Origin: Thermoleophilia bacterium
GTDB taxonomy: Bacteria; Actinomycetota; Thermoleophilia; Gaiellales; Gaiellaceae
Reading direction: 5' to 3'
Assembly (NCBI GenBank): GCA_025934335.1
Contig: JAICYG010000097.1
Coordinates: 1 to 9,800, forward strand
Length of the DNA stretch: 9,800 nucleotides
This document shows positions 1 through 5,931 of this stretch, piece by piece; positions within the stretch are counted from its first letter, which is position 1, and the number at the start of each line of letters is the position of its first letter. The notes under the pieces are model-generated. The model searched no databases and had not been told where the DNA came from. It worked only from the letters and a program-made list of their open reading frames with translations. The translations under genes and the position numbers were made by a program.

Positions 1-65
1 AGCCGCCGCACCACCTCGCCGATGCGGAGGAGCCGCTCGCGCTGCTGCCGGGCCGTCGTCGTCAT
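1..65 (-). CDS. MerR-family transcriptional regulator, N-terminal fragment
   Basis: Only the first 21 codons lie in the window. They read MTTTARQQRERLLRIGEVVRR, and the RIGEVV pattern is typical of the first helix of the MerR winged-helix DNA-binding domain. The ATG (65..63) overlaps the stop codon of the FHA gene upstream as ATGA, so the two are probably translationally coupled. A MerR regulator directly after a GarA-type FHA gene matches the Rv1827-Rv1828 (garA-merR/FtsR) order of mycobacteria, which supports the call despite the short stretch. The regulated genes and any effector domain cannot be judged, since the C-terminal part is outside. Another helix-turn-helix protein cannot be fully excluded. 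Confidence 0.7.
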   Translation of the reverse strand, partial: MTTTARQQRERLLRIGEVVRR

Positions 66-523
66 GCGATGAACGTCATCCGGTACTTGCCGACCTGCAG
101 CTCGTCCCCCTCGTGGAGCGGCTGGCGGTCGATCCGCTTCCGGTTCACGAACGTGCCGTTCAGCGACCCCTGGTCCTCGACCACGAACTCGCCGTTCTCC
201 TCCACGAGCACGGCATGGTTGCGCGAGACGGTCACATCGTCGAGGAAGATGTCGCAGTCCGGCGAGCGGCCGATCCGCGTGCGCTCCCCGGCCGGGCGGA
301 AGCTCTCCCCCGCCCTGCCGCCGCCGGCGCGCACGACGAGCGCCGGCCCTTCGAGACCCAGGTCGTGCTCGCCCGAGAGCTCGGCGACGTCCTCCGGCTT
401 CAGCGTCTGCGTCGTCTCCGGCGATCCTGCCTCGCCCTTCTGCAGGAGCGCGCCGCACCGCGAGCAGTAATTCGCCGCCTCCGGGTTCTGGAACCCGCAC
501 TCGCTGCAGTAGACCGCCGTCAT
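62..523 (-). CDS. Zinc-ribbon plus FHA-domain protein, GarA/OdhI-like
   Basis: The 153-aa protein has three parts. Residues 6-23 form a zinc ribbon with two CxxC knuckles (C6/C9 and C20/C23). A polar linker carries SPETTQTL at 34-41. Residues about 60-152 form an FHA domain, with G85-R86-S87, S100-R-N-H103 and N122-G123-T124 as the phosphothreonine-binding signature. FHA domains bind phosphothreonine peptides. In the actinobacterial GarA/OdhI family, an ETT motif N-terminal to the domain is phosphorylated by PknB or PknG and then bound by the protein's own FHA domain, which switches control of 2-oxoglutarate metabolism. The ETT at 36-38 suggests the same switch here, but this is inference. 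The N-terminal zinc ribbon is absent from mycobacterial GarA. The start ATG overlaps the upstream TGA (ATGA), and the stop overlaps the merR start. It is the middle gene of a coupled trio. Confidence 0.88.
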   Translation of the reverse strand: MTAVYCSECGFQNPEAANYCSRCGALLQKGEAGSPETTQTLKPEDVAELSGEHDLGLEGPALVVRAGGGRAGESFRPAGERTRIGRSPDCDIFLDDVTVSRNHAVLVEENGEFVVEDQGSLNGTFVNRKRIDRQPLHEGDELQVGKYRMTFIA

Positions 524-762
524 GAAGGCGGCGAGCCCTTGCCGGTCAGGATCGCCGTCAGGCGGTCGATGTCGACCTGCTCGAGGACGCTCTGGCCGCC
601 CGAGCGCTGCAGCCGGGCGACGAGCTCGGCCCGCAGGATGTCGATCTTTCCGTGCAGCAGGCGGCGCTGGTAGCTGACCTCCCGCTCCTGCGCTTCGAGG
701 TCGTCGATCAGGTTCTTCAGCTCGCCGTCGGAGAGCGAGCCGAGATCGGGGAGCGGTTCCAC
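520..762 (-). CDS. RsiG-like small coiled-coil protein with one c-di-GMP-type motif
   Basis: This 80-aa, mostly helical protein contains E26-x3-S30-x2-R33-x3-H37-x3-D41. That matches the E(X)3S(X)2R(X)3Q(X)3D signature by which RsiG, the anti-sigma factor of WhiG in Streptomyces, binds cyclic di-GMP, except that Q is replaced by H. Streptomyces RsiG carries two copies in one chain. Single-motif RsiG from Rubrobacter works as a homodimer, and this short protein has only one copy. The flanking LRAEL (43-47) is also RsiG-like. The start is GTG (762..760), with GAAAGG at 775..770 as ribosome binding site 7 nt upstream. Its stop overlaps the FHA start as ATGA. No WhiG-like sigma factor is in the window, so anti-sigma activity is inferred from the motif. 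It could instead be a c-di-GMP sensor with another partner, or one that has lost ligand binding. Confidence 0.72.
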   Translation of the reverse strand: MEPLPDLGSLSDGELKNLIDDLEAQEREVSYQRRLLHGKIDILRAELVARLQRSGGQSVLEQVDIDRLTAILTGKGSPPS

Positions 763-796
763 GGTGCCGCCTTTCGTGGTCGGTGGAGAGAGGGCG

Positions 797-832
797 TCAG
801 TTGATTCCAGCAGAGGTCGCCCGAACCGTCAA
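797..832 (-). promoter_or_regulatory. Sigma-70-type promoter for the rsiG-like/FHA/merR unit
   Basis: On the minus strand TTGACG (832..827) is followed after exactly 17 nt by TGGAAT (809..804). This matches 5 of 6 bases of the -35 consensus and 4 of 6 of the -10. Transcription would start near 797, leaving a leader of about 35 nt with a GAAAGG ribosome binding site before the GTG at 762. The site lies in the only sizeable gap of the minus-strand block, so the downstream three genes can be transcribed apart from the two upstream ones. It is preceded by a GTTGAG/GTTGAC near-repeat (839..828). Confidence 0.6.
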
Positions 833-858
833 CCTCAACTTCAGGGTTCCTGACCAGT

Positions 859-3366
859 TCAGCGGGCGGCGCCGATCTCCTCTTTCTCGATCAGGTCGGT
901 GACGAGCGTTCGCAGCTCCGTCTCGAGCGCCTCGGAGTCCGCCGGCGTCTCGCCCTCCGCATACAGGTGGATCGTCGGCTCGTCGCCGTCCGGCAGCACC
1001 TGCACCCAGCCGCGGTCGTCGAAGATCTTGATCCCGTCGGTCACGTCGACGTCGGTGTCGGCGTAGCGCTCGTTCAGGACGCGCATGACCGTACCCTTGA
1101 GCGCCCACGGGCACTGCACCTGCCGGTGGATGAGCGTCGGCCGCGGCAGCGCGGCGACGAGCTGCGAGAGCGACTCGTCGACCGGCGCGAGCAGCTCGAG
1201 CAGCTTGCAGAGCGAGGCGATCGCGTCGTACGCGGGCAGGAAGCCCGGGAAGACGAAGCCGCCGCCCGGTGCGCCCGCGAAGACCACTCCCTCCTCCGCC
1301 GCCGCCCGCGTCAGCTCCGGGAGCGAGGCAGGCGTGCGCACGACCTCGAACCGCTCGCCGACGACTTCCTCGACCTGGCTCGTGGCGGTGATCGGCACCA
1401 CCACCTTGCCGACGGCGTCGCCGCGGCCGAGCAGCTCCAGGTAGAGCAGGAGCGCCTGGTCGGGGCGCACCTCGCGGCCGCGCTCGTCGACCAGGTACAC
1501 CCGCTCCGCCGAGCGGTCGAAGACAGCGCCGAAATCCGCGCTGACGGCGGCAACGAGCCGCTGCGCCTGGTCCATCGTCTCGGACAGGCGGCCCGGGGTC
1601 GAGCCGGAGTCGGACTCGAACTCGTGGGCGGTGACGGCCTCGACCCCGAGCGGCCCGAGCACGAGCGGCAGCACGAAGCTGCCGGCCGAGTAGCCGTAGT
1701 CGATCACGATCCGGAAGCCGCGCAGGCGGATTGCGTCCGTGTCCAGGTCGGCGATCAGGTCGCTCGCGTAGCTCTCGCGCGCGCGGGCCGGATACGCAAT
1801 CGAGCCGACGTCGCCGAACGGGACGCGGCGGAGCTCCTGGCGCGTGAAGTGCTTCTCGACCTCCCTCTGCATCGCGGCCGACATCGCGACGCCCGGCCGC
1901 TCGAACAGGCGGATCTGCACCGCCTCCGGGTCGGTCGTCGAAGCGCCGACGTGGAACGCCAGGTCGTAGCCCTGAGTCTTCAGGAGGTGCTTCCCGACCG
2001 GGGCCGGCAGCGTGCGCAGGTCGGCCACGTTCACGCCCGTCGAGTGCAGCCCGGAGATGAGGGCGCGCTTGATCATGCGGTACGGCGGCGCCGACTCGCG
2101 GCTCGCGACCACGCGGGCGCCGCGCTTCAGCGCCGTGCCGAGCGCCGCGCCGAAGCGCAGGGCGATCTCGGGCGTCAGGTCGACGTTGACGAGCCCGACC
2201 ACCCCTTCCTGGGCGAAGACCCGGGTCGTGCCGCGCGACTCCCAGATCAGGCTCTCGTGGATCTGCGCCCCGTACTCGACCTCCTTGTACGGGTAGATGC
2301 GCACTCCCGGGTACACGACCGACTGGTCGCCGATCGTCACCTGGTCGCCGATCGCGACGCCCTCGTGGATGCGTGCGTGCGGCCGGATGTCGCAGTTGCG
2401 CCCGACAATTGCCCCCTCGACGACTGCGCTGCGGCCGACGTAGCAGGAGGCGTCGAGCACCGACCGCGAGATGCGGCCGCGCTCGCGCAGCGTCGTGCCG
2501 GCGCCAAGCACGGTGTACGGCCCGACCGACGCCTCGGGCGAGACGCGCGCGTAGTTTCCGATGAACGCGGGCCCCTCGACCCCCTCCACGTCGTCGATCT
2601 CGACACCCTCGCCGATCCACACGTCGCCGCGGATCTTCAGCCCGGTGATGTTCAGGCGCACCTTCTCGTCGAGCGCGTCGAAGTTCGCCTGCCGGTACTG
2701 GTCGAGGTTCCCGATGTCCTGCCAGTAGCCGTCGCACACGTAGCCGTAGATCGGCCGGCCCATCTCGAGGAGCAGCGGGAAGAGCTCCTTCGAGAAGTCG
2801 TAGGGCCTGTCGGTCGGGACGTGCTTCAGCACCTCCGGCTCGAGCACGTAGATGCCGGTGTTGATCGTGTCGGAGAACACCTGCCCCCACGACGGCTTCT
2901 CCAGGAAGCGCTCCACCTTGCCGTCCTCGTCGGTGACGACGATCCCGAACTCGAGCGGGTTCTCGACGGACTTGAGGCCGATCGTGACGGCCGCGCCCTT
3001 CTCCTTGTGGAAGTCGACGATCGGCTTCAGGTCGATGTCGCAGAGGGCATCTCCGGAGATGACGAGGAACGTCTCGTCGAGCGCGTCGGACGCGAGGCGC
3101 ACCGAGCCGGCGGTGCCGAGCGGCGACTCCTCGACCGAGTACTGGATGGCAAGCCCGAAGTTCGTGCCGTCGCCAAAGTAGGAGCGGATCGCCTGTGGCA
3201 GGAACGCCACCGTGATCACCACGTCCTCGAACCCGTCGCTGCGCAGGAGCTCGAGGATGTGCTCCATGCACGGCTTGCCGACGATCGGCACCATCGGCTT
3301 CGGCTGGTTCGAGGTCAGCGGCCGCAGGCGCGTCCCCTCCCCACCCGCCATCACGACCGCCTTCAC
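859..3366 (-). CDS. Sugar-1-phosphate nucleotidyltransferase fused to degenerate phosphomannomutase domain
   Basis: This 835-aa fusion probably makes GDP-mannose from mannose-1-phosphate and GTP. Residues 1-235 form the nucleotidyltransferase, with GGEGTRLRPLT (8-18), K23, GD at 105-106, FLEKP (154-158) and D217. Residues about 245-372 form a left-handed beta-helix of hexapeptide repeats. Residues about 388-820 resemble phosphomannomutase/phosphoglucomutase, but all four key loops are altered. The phosphoserine loop TASHNP is GASTTDP (474-480), the metal loop DGDGDR is DRSAER (617-622), the sugar loop GExSGH is APGGGF (699-704), and the phosphate loop is LPDGDEP (791-797). The mutase part is therefore probably inactive or altered, as in related actinobacterial fusions. 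The GTG start (3366) overlaps the pgsA-like stop as GTGA and places the protein directly at VKAVVMAGGEG. A longer in-frame start at 3792 would only translate pgsA antisense. The nucleotide and sugar specificity are not proven. Confidence 0.87.
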   Translation of the reverse strand: MKAVVMAGGEGTRLRPLTSNQPKPMVPIVGKPCMEHILELLRSDGFEDVVITVAFLPQAIRSYFGDGTNFGLAIQYSVEESPLGTAGSVRLASDALDETFLVISGDALCDIDLKPIVDFHKEKGAAVTIGLKSVENPLEFGIVVTDEDGKVERFLEKPSWGQVFSDTINTGIYVLEPEVLKHVPTDRPYDFSKELFPLLLEMGRPIYGYVCDGYWQDIGNLDQYRQANFDALDEKVRLNITGLKIRGDVWIGEGVEIDDVEGVEGPAFIGNYARVSPEASVGPYTVLGAGTTLRERGRISRSVLDASCYVGRSAVVEGAIVGRNCDIRPHARIHEGVAIGDQVTIGDQSVVYPGVRIYPYKEVEYGAQIHESLIWESRGTTRVFAQEGVVGLVNVDLTPEIALRFGAALGTALKRGARVVASRESAPPYRMIKRALISGLHSTGVNVADLRTLPAPVGKHLLKTQGYDLAFHVGASTTDPEAVQIRLFERPGVAMSAAMQREVEKHFTRQELRRVPFGDVGSIAYPARARESYASDLIADLDTDAIRLRGFRIVIDYGYSAGSFVLPLVLGPLGVEAVTAHEFESDSGSTPGRLSETMDQAQRLVAAVSADFGAVFDRSAERVYLVDERGREVRPDQALLLYLELLGRGDAVGKVVVPITATSQVEEVVGERFEVVRTPASLPELTRAAAEEGVVFAGAPGGGFVFPGFLPAYDAIASLCKLLELLAPVDESLSQLVAALPRPTLIHRQVQCPWALKGTVMRVLNERYADTDVDVTDGIKIFDDRGWVQVLPDGDEPTIHLYAEGETPADSEALETELRTLVTDLIEKEEIGAAR

Positions 3367-3887
3367 GCGAACGCCTCTCGCTTCGCCTTGACCGCGTACT
3401 CGACGAGCGCGGCGATCGCGAGCGCAAGGCCGATCCAGAAGATCCAGAGCGGCCAGCTCGCGCCGTCGTGCGTGACCATCACGAACGCGATCGCCGCGTA
3501 AAGCAGCCAGGTCGCCGCCTTGCCGAGGAGGTTCACCTGGAACTCGTAGCCGCGACCCATCACGATCGGGGTGCCCGCGAGCGCGACGACATCGCGGAGC
3601 GGGATCACGAGCGCGAGCCACGGCAGCCGTCCGGCATGGATGAGCAGGATGACGGCGGCGTCGATCATCAGGCGGTCCGCGAGGGGATCCGCGATCTTCC
3701 CGAACTTCGACTCGACGTGCCACCGCCTGGCGAGGTAGCCGTCGACCTGATCGGTGATCCCCGCGACGCCGAAGACGATCGCGGCCGGCCACGACCTTCC
3801 CTCGTCGGCGGTCGTGATCAGCCAGACGTAGAACGGGATCAGGCCGAACCGGGCGATCGTGAGTGCGTTCGGGATCCGGCTCCGCAC
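3363..3887 (-). CDS. pgsA: CDP-alcohol phosphatidyltransferase, PgsA type
   Basis: This 174-aa membrane protein carries the complete CDP-alcohol phosphotransferase signature D46-x2-D49-G50-x2-A53-R54-x8-G63-x3-D67-x3-D71. The aspartates hold the catalytic metals. It joins a CDP-diacylglycerol lipid to an alcohol phosphate, glycerol-3-phosphate in the case of phosphatidylglycerophosphate synthase. Hydrophobic segments near 12-25, 33-45, 75-110 and 122-165 fit the usual multi-helix fold. The IPNALTIAR N-terminus at residues 5-13 is typical of PgsA and supports the GTG start at 3887. The exact alcohol cannot be read from sequence; phosphoinositol-type relatives (such as actinobacterial PgsA1) share the motif. 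It is the first gene of the minus-strand block and overlaps the nucleotidyltransferase by GTGA, so lipid and sugar-nucleotide synthesis are probably coexpressed. There is no spaced ribosome binding site, and a TATCCT 6 nt before the start suggests a leaderless mRNA. Confidence 0.88.
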   Translation of the reverse strand: MRSRIPNALTIARFGLIPFYVWLITTADEGRSWPAAIVFGVAGITDQVDGYLARRWHVESKFGKIADPLADRLMIDAAVILLIHAGRLPWLALVIPLRDVVALAGTPIVMGRGYEFQVNLLGKAATWLLYAAIAFVMVTHDGASWPLWIFWIGLALAIAALVEYAVKAKREAFA

Positions 3888-3904
3888 CCTGACAGGATAC
3901 GGCG
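3888..3904. promoter_or_regulatory. 17-bp divergent start region with dual-use 6-mer
   Basis: Only 17 bp separate the start codons of the pgsA-like gene (minus) and hutF (plus). The bases 3894-3899 read AGGATA on the plus strand, where AGGA is a ribosome binding site 7 nt before the hutF ATG. The same bases read TATCCT on the minus strand, a -10-like hexamer that ends 6 nt before the pgsA GTG. That spacing is what a leaderless transcript needs. No convincing -35 was found for either gene, so any promoter for hutF must lie inside the pgsA coding region. Confidence 0.4.
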
Positions 3905-4915
3905 ATGCGGATCCCGGGCTTCGTGAACGCGCACTGCCACGCCTTTCAGCGCGCTCTACGCGGTCGCGAGGCGGGCGCTGACTTCTGGGCCTGGCGCGAC
4001 GGGATGATCGCCCTCGCCGGGTCGTTGACGGTCGAGGAGATCCGACGGGAGTACGTCCAGGTGTACCGGGAGCTGCTCACGAACGGGTACACGGCGGTGG
4101 GCGAGTTCCACTACCTGGGCCTGGACGAGGCGCGGGCGGCCGCCGAGGCGGCCGCCGAGGCCGGCATCACGTTCGTCCTCCTGCACGCCTGCTACCTGCG
4201 CGGCGGGATGCCCCGCTTCCGTCAGGAGTCCGTCGCCGAGTACCTGCGCCAGGTCGAGATGCTGCGCGGCGAGGGCATCCGGGTCGGCCTCGCCCCCCAC
4301 TCCGTCCGCGCCTGCCCGCCCGAGGCGCTGCGCGAGGTAGGCGCGTACGCGGAGGAGCACGGGCTGCCGCTCCACGTGCACGCCGACGAGCAGCCGCGGG
4401 AGATCGGGGAGTGCCTCGCAGAGACCGGCCTCCGCCCGATCGAGCTGCTCGACCGCGAGGGATGCCTGGGGCCGCGAACGACGGTCGTTCACGCCACGCA
4501 CGCAGACGGCCGCGAGCTCGACCTGCTCGCGGCGGCCGGCGCCCGCATCTGCGTGTGCCCGACGACCGAGGCGAACCTCGGCGACGGGTTCCTGCCCGTC
4601 GCGCGGGTCTGCCACCGCTCGATCGGCATGTGCATCGGCAGCGACTCGAATGTTCGCATCGACCCGCTCGAGGAGCTGCGGGAGCTCGAGGGCATCGCGC
4701 GCCGCCAGACGGGCACGCGAGGGGTGATATCGGTCGACTCGCTCCTCTGCTTCGGGAGCGACGAGGGCGCCGCCGCGCTCGGGATCGACGAGTGGCCGGA
4801 GGTCGACGTCGACCTCACGCACCCGCAGCTGCGCGGTGTCGACGAGGCGTCGGTCTACGACGCTCTCGTCTTCAGCTGCAGCAGCGACGTCTTCCGGAAG
4901 ATGTCAGCCCAGTAG
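3905..4915 (+). CDS. hutF: Formiminoglutamate deiminase (HutF), compact form
   Basis: This 336-aa amidohydrolase should convert N-formimino-glutamate and water to N-formyl-glutamate and ammonia in histidine breakdown. HutF signatures are PGFVNAHCHAFQRALRG from residue 4, EFHYL (67-71), PHSVRA (131-136), HVHADEQ (157-163), VVHATH (194-199), CPTTEANLGDG (218-228) and GSDSNV (245-250). The metal and catalytic residues are all present: H10, H12, H159, E162, H196 and D247. The protein begins almost at the HxH motif and ends about 89 residues after D247. Usual HutF proteins are near 450 aa, with about 50 residues before HxH and a longer tail. The segments that normally form the small beta-sandwich domain therefore appear missing. 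The ATG has AGGA 7 nt upstream. The 3' end overlaps the convergent hydrolase gene by 61 bp. No other hut gene is in the window. Confidence 0.83.
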   Translation: MRIPGFVNAHCHAFQRALRGREAGADFWAWRDGMIALAGSLTVEEIRREYVQVYRELLTNGYTAVGEFHYLGLDEARAAAEAAAEAGITFVLLHACYLRGGMPRFRQESVAEYLRQVEMLRGEGIRVGLAPHSVRACPPEALREVGAYAEEHGLPLHVHADEQPREIGECLAETGLRPIELLDREGCLGPRTTVVHATHADGRELDLLAAAGARICVCPTTEANLGDGFLPVARVCHRSIGMCIGSDSNVRIDPLEELRELEGIARRQTGTRGVISVDSLLCFGSDEGAAALGIDEWPEVDVDLTHPQLRGVDEASVYDALVFSCSSDVFRKMSAQ

Positions 4916-5859
4916 CGCGTGCGGCTCAGGTACGCGAACTCGGCCGCCGCACCGTGCAGCCCCCACGCGCCCTCGTACGAGAGGTACCGGTAGCTCGCGC
5001 GGCGCCGCGGCACGGCCGGCTCGATCTGCGTCCCCTCGTGCCACTCGTTGTACGACGTGATCGTGACGCGGTCCGCACCCGCGGCGATCGCGAGCCGCCA
5101 CATCGAGTCGTACGTGCGGCCGTCCCGGCGCAGCTTGACGACGGGGTCGCCGCTCCCCCGCCGGGCGTCGTAGCCGGGTCCCACGGACGGCGCGCAGAGG
5201 AGGTGCATCCGGTGCGCCTCGCTGCACAGTCGGTGGAACATGTTGCCGCCGTAGGTGACGATGTCGTACGTGTAGATGCCGTCGAACCCTCCTGCGGCGG
5301 CGGCTCCGGCGAGCGGCGTCTGCGCGTACACGGTCACACCGGGGTACATATGCAGGGCGTCGTGCGCGGCGGCCCACTGGGCTACCGGCAGGTCGAGTGC
5401 ACGGTAGACGTAGAAGGTCTTGATCCCGTACGTGCTCACGAGGTATCCGACGTCGGCGACGACGGAGTCGACGGTACGGTCGGGGTACGGCTCGAGATGC
5501 GCTGCGACGGCGATCCCCCGCGAACGGGCGGCGGCCACGACCATCGGCATGCGCTGATCCTCCGGGGAGCCGCGTCCCCACCACGAGACCGCGATCTCGT
5601 CGATGCCGGCGCTGCGAATCTCGTCCATCTGCGCGCGCACGACGAGGCGGTCGGAGGACGAGTACAGCCCGCTCGCGGGGTAGTACGACGACGCGATGTC
5701 GTTCGGCGGCGAGTGCCCGTCCTGCGACCAGTGCTGGTACGCGCCGTCGAGCGAGGACGTGCCGTACCACGGGTAGTAGAACGCGGAGACGCGGTTTCCC
5801 GCCGGCGCGGGCGCAGGCACGACGAGCGCAACCAGAAGGCCGAGGAGGAGTCGCCGCAT
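4855..5859 (-). CDS. Secreted GH99-like glycoside hydrolase
   Basis: The 334-aa product starts with a short basic and hydrophobic signal peptide (MRRLLLGLLVALVV), probably cleaved near A20. It is likely exported and has no lipobox cysteine. GH99 (endo-alpha-mannosidase/mannanase) features include FYYPWYG (27-33), AVSWWG (90-95), AHLEPYP (120-126), APSVGPGYD (223-231) and TSYNEWHEGTQIEPA (268-282). In the latter, E272 and E275 match the spaced catalytic glutamates of the family's EWHE motif. Family enzymes cut alpha-mannoside or related linkages, but the substrate here is unknown. Secretion suggests action on environmental or cell-surface glycans. The C-terminus at about 321 resembles the natural family end. 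The last dozen residues lie over the hutF 3' end and may be a read-on extension. The ATG has only a weak ribosome binding site. Confidence 0.8.
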   Translation of the reverse strand: MRRLLLGLLVALVVPAPAPAGNRVSAFYYPWYGTSSLDGAYQHWSQDGHSPPNDIASSYYPASGLYSSSDRLVVRAQMDEIRSAGIDEIAVSWWGRGSPEDQRMPMVVAAARSRGIAVAAHLEPYPDRTVDSVVADVGYLVSTYGIKTFYVYRALDLPVAQWAAAHDALHMYPGVTVYAQTPLAGAAAAGGFDGIYTYDIVTYGGNMFHRLCSEAHRMHLLCAPSVGPGYDARRGSGDPVVKLRRDGRTYDSMWRLAIAAGADRVTITSYNEWHEGTQIEPAVPRRRASYRYLSYEGAWGLHGAAAEFAYLSRTRYWADIFRKTSLLQLKTRAS

Positions 5860-5879
5860 GACAGGGGGTCGCCTGCAGC

Positions 5880-5908
5880 ATCATCTACTACCCACGGTGG
5901 ACGGACAA
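5880..5908 (-). promoter_or_regulatory. Possible promoter for the GH99-like gene
   Basis: On the minus strand TTGTCC (5908..5903) and GATGAT (5885..5880) are 17 nt apart, each matching 4 of 6 consensus bases. The start point would be near 5873, about 14 nt before the ATG. The -35 half sits inside one arm of the 5902-5931 hairpin. The match is weak and could be chance. Confidence 0.25.
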
Positions 5909-5931
5909 TGGGCCGGGCGGCCCAGTGTCCG
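5902..5931. terminator. 13-bp near-perfect inverted repeat, terminator-like
   Basis: The arms 5902-5914 (CGGACAATGGGCC) and 5919-5931 (GGCCCAGTGTCCG) pair over 13 bp with one mismatch (A5908/G5925) around a 4-nt loop, GGGC. It lies directly after the stop codon of the 51-aa gene on the minus strand and before the GH99-like gene. No T-run follows on either strand, so it may be a terminator without a U-tract, an mRNA-stabilising hairpin or an operator. The hairpin itself is directly visible; its role is inferred. Confidence 0.5.

Noticed and set aside
841..853. TCAGG/CCTGA hairpin after the nucleotidyltransferase gene as a terminator
   Set aside because: Only a 5-bp stem with a 3-nt loop and no T-run; too weak.
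967..3501. Very long plus-strand open frame opposite the nucleotidyltransferase fusion
   Set aside because: Antisense frame caused by high GC. The product is Arg/Asp/Val low-complexity, and the minus strand has clear domains throughout.
3367..3792. N-terminal extension of the nucleotidyltransferase fusion by 142 residues
   Set aside because: It only reads the pgsA-like gene in another frame. The family starts at VKAVVMAGGEG, and the GTG at 3366 fits a GTGA overlap.
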